Below, one piece after another: positions 18,307-26,297 of a stretch of 64,000 nucleotides of DNA. Both the position numbers and the translations under genes were made by a program. This stretch comes from Kribbella rubisoli (GTDB lineage Bacteria; Actinomycetota; Actinomycetes; Propionibacteriales; Kribbellaceae): positions 186,001 to 250,000 of the forward strand of contig NZ_SHKR01000016.1 in NCBI RefSeq assembly GCF_004217145.1, read 5' to 3'. The first letter of the stretch is position 1. Each line of letters opens with the position of its first letter. Under the pieces are notes generated by a model. The model was not told where the DNA came from, searched no databases, and worked only from the letters and a program-made list of their open reading frames with translations.

Positions 18307-18927
18307 GTGACTTCGACACGCAGCAGGAAATTGTGCCTCGCACAGCAGCCCGACGCCGACGAGATGTTGAGCAGAGATCCGTTCGCCTTGCTGGTCGGCA
18401 TGTTGCTCGACCAGCAGATCCCGATGGAGCGCGCGTTCGCGGGCCCGGTCGCGATCTCGAAGCGGATGTTGGGACCGTTCGATCCCGCCACGGTCGCGCA
18501 CTACGACCCCGACGCGTTCGTCGAGGTGGTGGCCGGTCCGCCGGCAGTGCACCGGTTCCCGACCGCGATGGCGGCGCGGATCCAGACCTTGGCCAAACAC
18601 CTGGACGAGCAGTACGGCGGTAACGCTTCGTCCCTCTGGTCCGATGTCAAGTCAGGGGACGACCTGCTGGCCAGGCTGTCGGCCCTGCCGGGCTTCGGCG
18701 CGCAGAAGGCGAAGATCTTCGTCGCGTTGCTCGGCAAGCAACTCAAGGTCCGCCCGCGCGGCTGGCGTGAGGCGTCCGAGCCGTACGGCGAGGACGGCGC
18801 GTTCAAGTCCGTCGCGGATGTGATCGACGTGGCATCGCTGGTGCGGGTGCGACAGTTCAAGCAGGAGCAGCAGGTGGTGCGGCAGCGGGTGGTCGCACGC
18901 CCGCTGCGGCAGACACGCAACGGGTGA
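18307..18927 (+). CDS. HhH-GPD-type base-excision DNA repair protein
   Basis: 206 aa helical protein with the DNA glycosylase HhH core: LLVGMLLDQQIPMERAF near the N-terminus and the hairpin LSALPGFGAQKAKIFVALLGKQ at about residues 122-143. It lacks an obvious GPD Asp and [4Fe-4S] cysteines, so it belongs to the short family annotated as HhH-GPD-type repair proteins; glycosylase activity is unproved. GTG start 2 bp after the Usp stop. The tail (residues 180-206) is Gln/Arg-rich, probably a DNA-contact or disordered segment. Confidence 0.85.
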   Translation: MTSTRSRKLCLAQQPDADEMLSRDPFALLVGMLLDQQIPMERAFAGPVAISKRMLGPFDPATVAHYDPDAFVEVVAGPPAVHRFPTAMAARIQTLAKHLDEQYGGNASSLWSDVKSGDDLLARLSALPGFGAQKAKIFVALLGKQLKVRPRGWREASEPYGEDGAFKSVADVIDVASLVRVRQFKQEQQVVRQRVVARPLRQTRNG

Positions 18928-18992
18928 ACACAGACGTATAACGGTTCTGCAGAAGGACGAGCGGCGACGTACCCTTCGAGTACTGAGCGGAT

Positions 18993-19035
18993 CAGGCCCT
19001 TGCCGGCGCGGGAATGCCCGCCCGGCAGGGGCCTG
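18993..19035 (+). terminator. Long GC-rich hairpin terminator
   Basis: Stem CAGGCCC.TTGCCGG.CGCGGG against CCCGC.CCGGCAG.GGGCCTG with loop AATG, 66 bp after the glycosylase stop and before the hrdB promoter. Confidence 0.75.
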
Positions 19036-19084
19036 AGTGCACCGTTCCGGGGGGTCGTGCGACGCGTGGCCTTGGTTCGCGGAT

Positions 19085-19090
19085 TACAAT
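19085..19090 (+). promoter_or_regulatory. Candidate -10 box of the principal sigma gene
   Basis: TACAAT within GGATTACAATGG is the best -10 match in the 285-bp gap upstream of 19213; no good -35 is seen 17-18 bp before it. It would give a 5' leader of about 115 nt. Confidence 0.4.
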
Positions 19091-19212
19091 GGACTGTTGC
19101 CGCCGCCTGACCAGCGAGCAGCCACACACAGCAGTGCTCACAGACTCAGCAACACCCCGAGCTTCATCAGTCGTACCGCCGTACAAACCCTGCGTCAGAC
19201 GAGAGGTAATTC

Positions 19213-20529
19213 GTGTCGTCCAGCTCGTCCGAGAATCTTCCCGCCGAGCCGGCCCGGGCCGTGGCCGCCACCGCCCGCAGCACGGCTCCGAGGACCAGCG
19301 CCCGAGTGACCGATCCCGCTGCCAAGAAGGTAGCCGCTAAGAAGGCGGCGGTGAAGACCGCCAGTACCAAGGAGGACGGTATCCCCGCGAAGAAGGCCGC
19401 CGCCAAGAAGGCTCCGGCGAAGAAGGCAGTGTCCGAGGCGGGTCTGGCGATCGACCCGAAGACCGGGAAGCCGCGCGCTCTCGACGAGGTGGACGAGTCC
19501 GACTTCCAGCCTGACGCGGTCAAGGGGCTGGAGAAGGAGCTCACCGAGGACCAGGGCTTCATCGTCTCCGAGGCCGACGAGACCGACGAGCCCGAGCAGC
19601 AGGTGATGGTCGCCGGTGCGACCGCCGACCCAGTCAAGGACTACCTGAAGCAGATCGGCAAGGTGCCGCTGCTGAACGCCGAGCAGGAGGTCGAGCTCGC
19701 GAAGCGGATCGAGGCCGGCCTGTTCGCGGAGGAGCAGACCGCCGACGAGGCCGCCAAGCTCAAGGAGAAGGTCCGCGACGAGTACGAGTGGATCTCCGAG
19801 GACGGCCGCCGCGCCAAGAACCACTTGCTCGAGGCCAACCTGCGCCTGGTGGTGTCGTTGGCCAAGCGCTACACCGGCCGCGGCATGCTGTTCCTGGACC
19901 TGATCCAGGAGGGCAACCTCGGTCTGATCCGCGCGGTGGAGAAGTTCGACTACACCAAGGGCTACAAGTTCTCGACGTATGCCACCTGGTGGATCCGGCA
20001 GGCGATCACCCGAGCGATGGCAGACCAGGCCCGGACGATCCGTATCCCGGTGCACATGGTCGAGGTCATCAACAAGCTGGCCCGGGTCCAGCGGCAGATG
20101 CTGCAGGACCTCGGCCGGGAGCCCACTCCGGAGGAGCTCGCCAAGGAGCTCGACATGACCCCGGAGAAGGTCATCGAGGTGCAGAAGTACGGTCGCGAGC
20201 CGATCTCGCTGCACACTCCGCTCGGTGAGGACGGCGACTCCGAGTTCGGCGACCTGATCGAGGACTCCGAGGCGATCGTGCCGGCCGAGGCGGTCTCGTT
20301 CACGCTGCTCCAGGAGCAGCTGCACGCCGTCCTCGACACGCTGTCCGAGCGCGAGGCCGGTGTGGTCTCGATGCGGTTCGGCCTCACCGACGGCCAGCCG
20401 AAGACGCTCGACGAGATCGGCAAGGTGTACGGCGTGACGCGCGAGCGGATCCGCCAGATCGAGTCCAAGACCATGTCGAAGCTGCGGCACCCGTCGCGTT
20501 CGCAGGTCCTCCGGGACTACCTGGACTGA
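19213..20529 (+). CDS. hrdB: Principal RNA polymerase sigma factor (HrdB/SigA, RpoD)
   Basis: 438 aa. Unstructured Lys/Ala-rich N-terminus (repeated AAKKA blocks, residues 35-80), acidic linker, then sigma 1.2 (DPVKDYLKQIGKVPLL), 2.x (LRLVVSLAKRYTGRGM, FLDLIQEGNLGLIRAVEKF, YKFSTYATWWIRQAI), 3.x and 4.2 (VTRERIRQIESKTMSKLRHP). It ends DYLD, typical of primary sigmas. GTG start with GAGAGG 6 nt upstream. It directs housekeeping transcription; the shorter sigma at 2202 is its non-essential relative. Confidence 0.97.
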   Translation: MSSSSSENLPAEPARAVAATARSTAPRTSARVTDPAAKKVAAKKAAVKTASTKEDGIPAKKAAAKKAPAKKAVSEAGLAIDPKTGKPRALDEVDESDFQPDAVKGLEKELTEDQGFIVSEADETDEPEQQVMVAGATADPVKDYLKQIGKVPLLNAEQEVELAKRIEAGLFAEEQTADEAAKLKEKVRDEYEWISEDGRRAKNHLLEANLRLVVSLAKRYTGRGMLFLDLIQEGNLGLIRAVEKFDYTKGYKFSTYATWWIRQAITRAMADQARTIRIPVHMVEVINKLARVQRQMLQDLGREPTPEELAKELDMTPEKVIEVQKYGREPISLHTPLGEDGDSEFGDLIEDSEAIVPAEAVSFTLLQEQLHAVLDTLSEREAGVVSMRFGLTDGQPKTLDEIGKVYGVTRERIRQIESKTMSKLRHPSRSQVLRDYLD

Positions 20530-20807
20530 TGATGATGGGGCAGGTGCTCGCCGGCGTCTGGACGCTGGCGATGCCTGCCCTCGGCCCGGACTCGGGCCTG
20601 CTGGCCGTCGCCGTGTTCACGGCGGCGGCCGTGCTGTTTCTGGCGGTCCAGGTCGCCGTCGCCCGGACCGCGGCCCAGCGCCCGCTCGCATCGCCGTTGC
20701 CTGCGCGTGTCAGCGCCGCCCGGGCCAACGCCCGCCGTACCGCGTATCTCTCCCTCCGGGATCCCGACCTGGCCGGCCGGCCCCGACCACGAGCACCGGG
20801 ACAGTAG
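20529..20807 (+). CDS. Small membrane protein (DUF6412-like)
   Basis: 92 aa. One or two hydrophobic segments (residues 8-45) followed by a basic tail (ARANARRTAYLSLRDPDLAGRPRPRAPGQ). The tail, with the RDPDxxGRxRPRAPG ending, is the recognisable part of actinobacterial proteins placed next to YidC paralogues. ATG overlaps the hrdB stop (TGATG); two further in-frame ATGs follow, so the exact start is uncertain. Role unknown; probably cotranscribed with hrdB and yidC. Confidence 0.7.
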   Translation: MMMGQVLAGVWTLAMPALGPDSGLLAVAVFTAAAVLFLAVQVAVARTAAQRPLASPLPARVSAARANARRTAYLSLRDPDLAGRPRPRAPGQ

Positions 20808-20852
20808 CGCTCTTCCTCGCTGCCTGTTCCTTCTCACTCGTGGAGTTCTGCT

Positions 20853-21530
20853 GTGCCTTCCTTCCTGGAGGCACCGGTCGCCGGTGCCTATCACTTGCTC
20901 ACGTCCCTCGTCTCGACCCTCCAACCGCTCACCGGCGCGTACGCCGCGGTGATCGCGATCGTGCTGTGCACGCTGGTCGTACGTCTGTGTCTTGTCCCGT
21001 TGAGCGTGCGCGCCCACCGCGGGCTGAAAGCACGCGCGGCGATGATGCCGCAGTTGAAGCAGCTGACCGAACGCCACCGCGGCAACCCCGAACGCCTGCA
21101 GCGTGAGGTGGCGAAGCTTCAGTCGGAGTCCGGTACGACGCTGTTCGCCGGGTTCCTGCCGACGCTGGCCCAGATGCCGTTCTTCTGGCTGATGTACACG
21201 CTGTTCTCCCGCACGATCGTGGCGGGGGAGTCGAACCAGTTGATCAGCGGCAGCCTGCTCGGTGCGCCACTTGGTGTGCACTGGCCGATCTTCGCCGGTA
21301 CGCCGGCCTTCGTCGTCCTGGCTGTTCTACTCGCCGTCGTCGCGTGGTTCTCGGCGCGACTGCAGGTGCGTCAGCTCGACGCGTCGGCGACGACCTTGTC
21401 CCGGCGCCTTGCTCAGCTGTTGCCGTACGGCACGATCCTCACGGTCGCGTTCGTGCCGCTCGCCGCCGGTCTGTACTTGCTGACCACGACCACGTGGACG
21501 GTCGTCGAACGGACGATTCTGAACCGCTAA
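20853..21530 (+). CDS. yidC: YidC/Oxa1-family membrane insertase, short paralogue
   Basis: 225 aa with the five-helix YidC core and no large periplasmic domain. Positive groove residue Arg in VRLCLVPLSVRAHR, the coiled cytoplasmic hairpin (MMPQLKQLTERHRGNPERLQREVAKL), and TLAQMPFFWLMYTLF. It lacks the basic C-terminal tail of the main YidC normally found beside rpmH/rnpA, so it is probably an accessory insertase. GTG start with GGAG 7 nt upstream. Order hrdB - DUF6412 - yidC suggests joint transcription. Confidence 0.88.
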   Translation: MPSFLEAPVAGAYHLLTSLVSTLQPLTGAYAAVIAIVLCTLVVRLCLVPLSVRAHRGLKARAAMMPQLKQLTERHRGNPERLQREVAKLQSESGTTLFAGFLPTLAQMPFFWLMYTLFSRTIVAGESNQLISGSLLGAPLGVHWPIFAGTPAFVVLAVLLAVVAWFSARLQVRQLDASATTLSRRLAQLLPYGTILTVAFVPLAAGLYLLTTTTWTVVERTILNR

Positions 21531-21566
21531 CGTCCATTGCCACCCGTCAACCTATTCTGTTACCGT

Positions 21567-21577
21567 CTTTATTAAAG
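21567..21577. promoter_or_regulatory. AT-rich odd palindrome before the ROK regulator
   Basis: CTTTA-T-TAAAG stands out in 70% GC DNA, 26 bp before the ROK start, flanked by GTTA and TAAC. It is a candidate autoregulatory operator. Confidence 0.4.
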
Positions 21578-21603
21578 CCGGTTGCATAACAGGTTTGGGG
21601 CCG

Positions 21604-22728
21604 ATGGACACTGTGCGAGGCGCGAATCAGGTCGCCTGTCTGCGCTTCCTGGCTGATGCTGACGAGGCGCAGACGGTCGGCGTCATCAGCGCCGGTACCG
21701 GCCTGTCCCGCCCGACGGTGCACGCCGTACTCGACGATCTGGTCGAGGCCGGCCTCGTCGAACCGACAGAGCCGTCGACCGCGGGACCGGGCCGTCCGGC
21801 GCGAGCCTTCCGGTTCGCCCGGGAGGCCGGTCTCGTGGCCGGCGTCGACCTGGGCCCACGCGGCGTACGCGCGATCATCTGCGACCTGTCAGGCCGCCGC
21901 GTCGCCTACACCGAGCTCAAGCAGGAGCCGACGACCGAGCTCATCCGGCACGCCGTACACCTCGCGGCCGACGAGAGCGGGCTGGATCTCGAGCGCCTTC
22001 GGGCCGTCGGGGTGGCGCTTCCTGGTGTGATCGAAACCAACGGCTACCTTCGCGCCAGCCTCGCACTGCCCGGTCTGGTCGGCCTGCAGACCGCGGACGT
22101 CGTCGGGCAGGACCTGGGCAAACCCGTTGCCGTAGACAACGACATCAAGCTGGCGGCGCTCGCCGAGCAGCGCGTCGGCGCGGGCCGTGGGTACTCCGAT
22201 GTCGTCTACCTCCAGATCGGTCAACGCCTGTCGGTGTCGATCGTGCTCAACGGGGTGATCCGGCAAGGACGTCACCGCCTGGCCGGCGAACTCGGCGCGC
22301 AACGCGGGATGCGCTGGACGCGGAACGCCCGACGGGGACAGTTGATCTGGGCCTCGCACCCGACCGGCGAGGAAGTACTGACGGCGGCGGCGCAGGGCGA
22401 TGCCGCCGCGCAGCAGGAGATCGAGGACTTCTGCGCGCAGATCGCCGGGCGCATCGCAACGGTGTTGCTCACCGTGGACCCCGAGGTCGTCGTCGTACGC
22501 GGCGGACTCGCGCAGGACAGCGGCGTACTGCTGCGGCCGCTCGTGGCCGCGGTCGAGAACGAATTGGTTTTCCCCGAACGTCCACCGTTCGTCGCCTCGG
22601 CTCTGGGGCGCGAGGCGGTGGTGCTCGGGGCGGTCGGCAACGCGTTCGACCGGTTCGGCTCGGACATCTACGGCGTCAAGGACTTCCCCAGTCCTTGGCA
22701 CCGCATCAGCACGGCATCAATCCCCTGA
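21604..22728 (+). CDS. ROK-family transcriptional regulator
   Basis: 374 aa. N-terminal winged HTH (residues 10-65: VGVISAGTGLSRPTVHAVLDDLVEAGLVE) and an ROK sugar-kinase-like domain beginning GVDLGPRGVRAIICDLSG. The zinc-binding Cys cluster of true ROK kinases is missing (GELGAQRGMRWT instead), so it should sense a sugar without phosphorylating it. ATG at 21604 chosen; an upstream TTG at 21595 is less likely. Two sugar-metabolism genes follow at once, the probable targets. Confidence 0.88.
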   Translation: MDTVRGANQVACLRFLADADEAQTVGVISAGTGLSRPTVHAVLDDLVEAGLVEPTEPSTAGPGRPARAFRFAREAGLVAGVDLGPRGVRAIICDLSGRRVAYTELKQEPTTELIRHAVHLAADESGLDLERLRAVGVALPGVIETNGYLRASLALPGLVGLQTADVVGQDLGKPVAVDNDIKLAALAEQRVGAGRGYSDVVYLQIGQRLSVSIVLNGVIRQGRHRLAGELGAQRGMRWTRNARRGQLIWASHPTGEEVLTAAAQGDAAAQQEIEDFCAQIAGRIATVLLTVDPEVVVVRGGLAQDSGVLLRPLVAAVENELVFPERPPFVASALGREAVVLGAVGNAFDRFGSDIYGVKDFPSPWHRISTASIP

Positions 22729-22747
22729 ACACTGAGAGGACCACCAA

Positions 22748-23590
22748 GTGAAGCTCGGAGTCAGCTCGTACTGTTTCCGCTCGCTGATGACCAGCGGCGA
22801 GATGGACCTGATCGCGGTCCTGGACTGGGTGGCGGCATCCCCGGCCGGGCACATCGAGGTCGCCGCCATGGACGGCGAGTATTACCTGGAGAATCCCGAC
22901 GTCGTCAACGCGACCGCCAAACACGCCGAGAATATCGGCGTACCGATCGTGAACTACCTGGTCAGCGGCGATCTGCGGTCGGCGGACGCCAAGGAGATCG
23001 ACCGGCTCCGCCGGCAACTGGATGTCGCGCACCGGTTCGGCGCCCGCATCTTCCGGCACGACGTCGCGCCGTGGTCGTGGCGTGAGCAGGACCCGGGCGA
23101 GTTCGAGACGACGTTCGCGCAGGTGGTGGAAGGCTGCCGCGCGGTCGCCGACCACGCGGCCGAGCTGGGCATCACGTCGACGATCGAGAACCACGGCTTC
23201 TTCATGAACGGGAGCGACCGGCTGGCGCGGCTCGTGCACGCCGTCGACCGCCCGAACTTCCGCGTCACGCTCGACCTCGGCAACGGGCTCTGCGTCGGCG
23301 AGGTGCCCGGCAAGACCGCCGCCGGCCTGATCGACCTCGCCGCGTCGATCGGCGTGAAGGACTTCCACATCCGCCGGTCGGCCGGCGACGGCTGGCTGAA
23401 GACACTGGCCGGCGACTACCTGCTCGGCACGATCTCCGGCCACGGCGACGTGGACCTGCCCGGTCTGCTCGCACTGGTCAACACCAAGCCCGACGTACCG
23501 GTGAGCCTCGAGTTCGAGGGTCTGGAGTCGACCCCCGACGCGATCTCGCGCTCGCTCAACAACATTCTTCGACTGGCAGGAGCTGCCTGA
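22748..23590 (+). CDS. Sugar phosphate isomerase/epimerase (xylose-isomerase-like TIM barrel)
   Basis: 280 aa AP endonuclease 2/xylose-isomerase TIM barrel. Metal ligand candidates: Glu in TIENHGFF, Asp/Asn in TLDLGNG, His in KDFHIRR, Glu in SLEFEG. Such enzymes interconvert keto sugars or inosose derivatives. GTG start with GAGAGGA upstream, 19 bp after the ROK stop; the dehydrogenase begins 1 bp after its stop. With these neighbours it most likely handles a keto-sugar or cyclitol intermediate. Confidence 0.85.
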   Translation: MKLGVSSYCFRSLMTSGEMDLIAVLDWVAASPAGHIEVAAMDGEYYLENPDVVNATAKHAENIGVPIVNYLVSGDLRSADAKEIDRLRRQLDVAHRFGARIFRHDVAPWSWREQDPGEFETTFAQVVEGCRAVADHAAELGITSTIENHGFFMNGSDRLARLVHAVDRPNFRVTLDLGNGLCVGEVPGKTAAGLIDLAASIGVKDFHIRRSAGDGWLKTLAGDYLLGTISGHGDVDLPGLLALVNTKPDVPVSLEFEGLESTPDAISRSLNNILRLAGAA

Positions 23591-23591
23591 C

Positions 23592-24647
23592 ATGACGACC
23601 CGCATTGCAGTGATCGGGGTTGGCGCGATCGCGACCCAGCACCTGATCTCGTACCAGAAGAACCCGCAGGCCGAGCTGGTGGCCGTGTGCGACATCGACC
23701 AGACGCGGGCCAAGGCGCGCGCCGACGAGTTCGGCGTACCGCGGGCAACCGATGTCGTCGACGAGATCCTCAACGATCCCGGTGTCGACGCGGTCAGCAT
23801 CTGCGTGCCGAACCTGCTGCACGCGAAGATCGCCGAGGCGGCGCTGCGGGCCGGCAAGCACGTACTGGTCGAGAAGCCGATGTCCGTCACGGTCGCCGAG
23901 GCCGAGGCGCTGGTCAAGGCGACCAAGGAGACCGGCAAGGCCTTGCAGATCGGCTACGTACGCCGGTTTGCCCCGAATGCCCTGGTGACGAAGCGTTTCC
24001 TGGACGAGGGCGAGTTCGGCGACATCTACGCCGCGCGGGCAACGATCATCCGTGCGGCCGGCAACCCGGGTGGTTGGTTCGGCGACGTCAACGTGTCGGG
24101 CGGCGGTCCGCTGATCGACCTGGGTGTGCACATCATCGACCTGTGCTGGTACCTGATGGGCATGCCGAAGCCGGTCTCGGTGTCGGGCGCGACGTTCTCG
24201 CCGCTCGGCGCGCGCGACAACATCCAGCACCTGACCCGGTACCGCGCCGCGTCCGAGACCAAGGTCAACAACGTCGAGGACTACGCGACCGCGCAGATCC
24301 GGTTCGAGGGCGGGGCGGTCCTCGACGTGGACACGTCGTACTCGCTGCACGCACGGAACTCGACGAGCGTGAAGATCCACGGCGACAAGGGCGGCGCCGA
24401 GATCGAGCCCGAGCTGCTGATGATCACCGAGCGGCACGACACCCTGCTGCACGTCCAGCCGCAGATCGACTCGCTCGGCTTCGACTTCCAGGTCGGGTTC
24501 GCCAACCAGATCGACCACTTCCTGCAGATCTGCCGCGGCGAGATCCCCGCCGACGCGACGGCCGAGCAGGGCCTGGAGATGGCGCGCATGCTGTCGGCGA
24601 TCTACGAATCCGCGAGGGTCGGCGCCGAGGTGACGATCACCCGTTGA
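23592..24647 (+). CDS. Gfo/Idh/MocA-family oxidoreductase
   Basis: 351 aa NAD(P)-dependent dehydrogenase. Rossmann motif VGAIATQH near the start, the EKPMS loop (catalytic Lys in this family) at about residue 97, and the GGGPLIDLGVHIIDL stretch with the conserved Asp/His of the active site. It oxidizes a sugar, inositol or aminosugar; the partner isomerase just upstream suggests a two-step cyclitol or keto-sugar pathway under the ROK regulator. RBS GGAG lies at the end of the upstream gene. Confidence 0.88.
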   Translation: MTTRIAVIGVGAIATQHLISYQKNPQAELVAVCDIDQTRAKARADEFGVPRATDVVDEILNDPGVDAVSICVPNLLHAKIAEAALRAGKHVLVEKPMSVTVAEAEALVKATKETGKALQIGYVRRFAPNALVTKRFLDEGEFGDIYAARATIIRAAGNPGGWFGDVNVSGGGPLIDLGVHIIDLCWYLMGMPKPVSVSGATFSPLGARDNIQHLTRYRAASETKVNNVEDYATAQIRFEGGAVLDVDTSYSLHARNSTSVKIHGDKGGAEIEPELLMITERHDTLLHVQPQIDSLGFDFQVGFANQIDHFLQICRGEIPADATAEQGLEMARMLSAIYESARVGAEVTITR

Positions 24648-24654
24648 GCAGGCG

Positions 24655-24696
24655 CCGCGGCTGAGCCTGGTCAGGGGCGGTCAGGTTCAGCCGCGG
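24655..24696. terminator. Bidirectional hairpin, sugar operon vs phosphotransferase
   Basis: Fifteen-bp arms (CCGCGGCTGAGCCTG at 24655-24669 and CAGGTTCAGCCGCGG at 24682-24696, one G-T pair) between two convergent genes. Confidence 0.75.
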
Positions 24697-24713
24697 TCAG
24701 CCTTCCGGTGCAC

Positions 24714-24755
24714 TTCAGGTGAGCAGTTTCAGGCGAGCAGTTTCAGGCGAGCAGT
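24714..24755. repeat. Three 14-bp tandem repeats at a gene 3' end
   Basis: Units TTCAGGcGAGCAGT at 24714-24727, 24728-24741 and 24742-24755; the first has T for C at one position. The right-hand copy encodes the last codons (Leu-Leu-Ala) and stop of the phosphotransferase on the minus strand; the other two follow the stop. Confidence 0.85.
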
Positions 24756-25552
24756 GCGGTTGTGAGGTGGTCGGCGTTCTCGTCGAGCCAGGCCTGGCGG
24801 TGCCGGATGGTATCGCCGACTCCTTCGCTCCACATCCGCTGCCAGCCGCCGCCGAGGGTCTCGGCGCGGTACTTCATCGTGTGCCACGTGCGCTCGTCCC
24901 GGGCCATCGCGAGCTTCATCAGGCGCTTGCGGTCCGGCTCGGACAGGCCGTAGGCATCCGCGATCAGGCGGCACCGCCGCAGCCGGTCGAGACCGCGCAG
25001 TTCGGGATCGAGGTCGGCGTCCGGGCCGAACGGCGCCCACCACAGCATCAGGTTCACGACCTCGCCGGCCCGGCTCACCGGACGGACCAGGTCGAAGTCG
25101 ATCAACGCGTACGCGCGTCCTTCGCGAAAGATGACGTTCTCCGGCGTGACGTCCTGGTGCCCGATCAGCTCCAGCGGGTCGTCGAGGTCAGGCAGACCCG
25201 GCGGTTGGATCGTCGCAGGCAGGTTCTGCGGGATCCCGAATCCTTCGATCGCGTCGTGGTAGGCACGCAGCAGCCGGGCGACCGAGAGCGCACGCTCCTC
25301 GTCGGCGATCCATGGCGGCCGCGGGCGTCCGGCGACCTCGCCCTCGACGTACGTGAGTGCCTGACGGCCTGCGGAGTCGACGCCGAGGTATCGCGGTGCT
25401 CCGTCGAAGCCGGCCTTCTCGAGGTACAGCAGCACGTCCCGGACAAGCTCGTCCCGCTCGCCCGGCGGCCGCCGTACCGTGTCGCCGACGCGGACCAGCC
25501 CCTCGGTCACGTCACCGCCGAGCAGTGGAATCTCTTCGCCGTCCTCGATCAC
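24743..25552 (-). CDS. Aminoglycoside phosphotransferase (APH)-family kinase
   Basis: 269 aa protein-kinase-like phosphotransferase. Brenner motif HQDVTPENVIF (catalytic Asp, Asn) and the metal-binding IDFDLVRP are intact. The spectrum of substrates in this family is broad and not readable here. GTG at 25552 is chosen because GAGGGAG lies 7 nt before it and because the longer start at 25606 would translate across a perfect operator-like inverted repeat. Divergent from a SAM methyltransferase. Confidence 0.82.
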   Translation of the reverse strand: MIEDGEEIPLLGGDVTEGLVRVGDTVRRPPGERDELVRDVLLYLEKAGFDGAPRYLGVDSAGRQALTYVEGEVAGRPRPPWIADEERALSVARLLRAYHDAIEGFGIPQNLPATIQPPGLPDLDDPLELIGHQDVTPENVIFREGRAYALIDFDLVRPVSRAGEVVNLMLWWAPFGPDADLDPELRGLDRLRRCRLIADAYGLSEPDRKRLMKLAMARDERTWHTMKYRAETLGGGWQRMWSEGVGDTIRHRQAWLDENADHLTTALLA

Positions 25553-25570
25553 CGCAGTGCTCCCTCGTGA

Positions 25571-25587
25571 TTTGCCGATCTGGCAAA
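25571..25587. promoter_or_regulatory. Operator-like inverted repeat in a divergent promoter
   Basis: TTTGCC-N5-GGCAAA, perfect 6-bp arms, between the phosphotransferase (start 25552) and the methyltransferase (25629); a further GTTTGC follows at 25591. Confidence 0.5.
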
Positions 25588-25628
25588 GATGTTTGCTTGT
25601 CGTCATCGGGCCAACGCAGCATCTTCAC

Positions 25629-26255
25629 ATGACAACCGAGGAACTGTCCGAGAATTACTGGAATTCGTTCTACGCCGAGCGCGACCAGATCTGGAGCGGT
25701 CGGCCGAACGTCGTCCTGGTGGACGAGGTGTCCGACCTTACGCCGGGGCGCGCGCTCGACCTCGGCTGCGGCGAAGGCGCGGATGCGATCTGGCTCGCAC
25801 AACAGGGCTGGGCGGTGACGGCGGTCGACATCTCGTCGGTCGCGCTCGAACGAGCGGCGCAGCACGGGAGGGACGCCGGGGTCGAGGACCGGATCGAGTG
25901 GCAGCAGCATGAGCTGGGGGAGTCGTTCCCGGAGGGCTCGTTCGATCTCGTGTCGGTGCAGTTCCTGCATTCGAAGACGGAGTTGCCGCGGGACGCGATC
26001 CTGCGGAGCGCGGCCGGTGTGCTCGCGCCGCACGGCGTACTGCTGATCGAGGGTCACATGGGGTTCCCGCCGGGGGAGCACAACCCGCACCCGGACATCC
26101 ACTTTCCGACGCCTGACGAGGTGATCGAAAGCCTCGACCTGGCCGACGGCGAGTGGGAGACGCTGGTCAGTCGCGTGCACGACCGGGCGCAGGTGATGCG
26201 TGACGGCGAGCAGATCAACCGCCGCGACTGCACGGTCAAGCTCCGCCGCCGGTGA
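25629..26255 (+). CDS. SAM-dependent methyltransferase (class I)
   Basis: 208 aa. Motif I LDLGCGEGADAIWLA (SAM-binding glycine loop), acidic motif II at the end of beta-2 (TAVDISSVALERA), and FDLVSVQFLHSK following motif III. Resembles the small-molecule methyltransferases of the thiopurine/tellurite-resistance group (WNSFYAERDQIWSGRPN near the N-terminus). Substrate unknown. ATG start; weak ribosome site. Confidence 0.88.
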   Translation: MTTEELSENYWNSFYAERDQIWSGRPNVVLVDEVSDLTPGRALDLGCGEGADAIWLAQQGWAVTAVDISSVALERAAQHGRDAGVEDRIEWQQHELGESFPEGSFDLVSVQFLHSKTELPRDAILRSAAGVLAPHGVLLIEGHMGFPPGEHNPHPDIHFPTPDEVIESLDLADGEWETLVSRVHDRAQVMRDGEQINRRDCTVKLRRR

Positions 26256-26297
26256 CCTGTTCACCTCCACGTCACCATCGGGGCTGACGCTGGGGGC

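Noticed and set aside
19195..20490. Long minus-strand frame opposite hrdB
   Set aside because: Composition (Leu/Gly/His/Asp repeats) mirrors hrdB codons; no ribosome site or family match.
24714..24755. CRISPR-like array
   Set aside because: Three contiguous 14-bp copies with no spacers and no cas genes; a simple tandem repeat.
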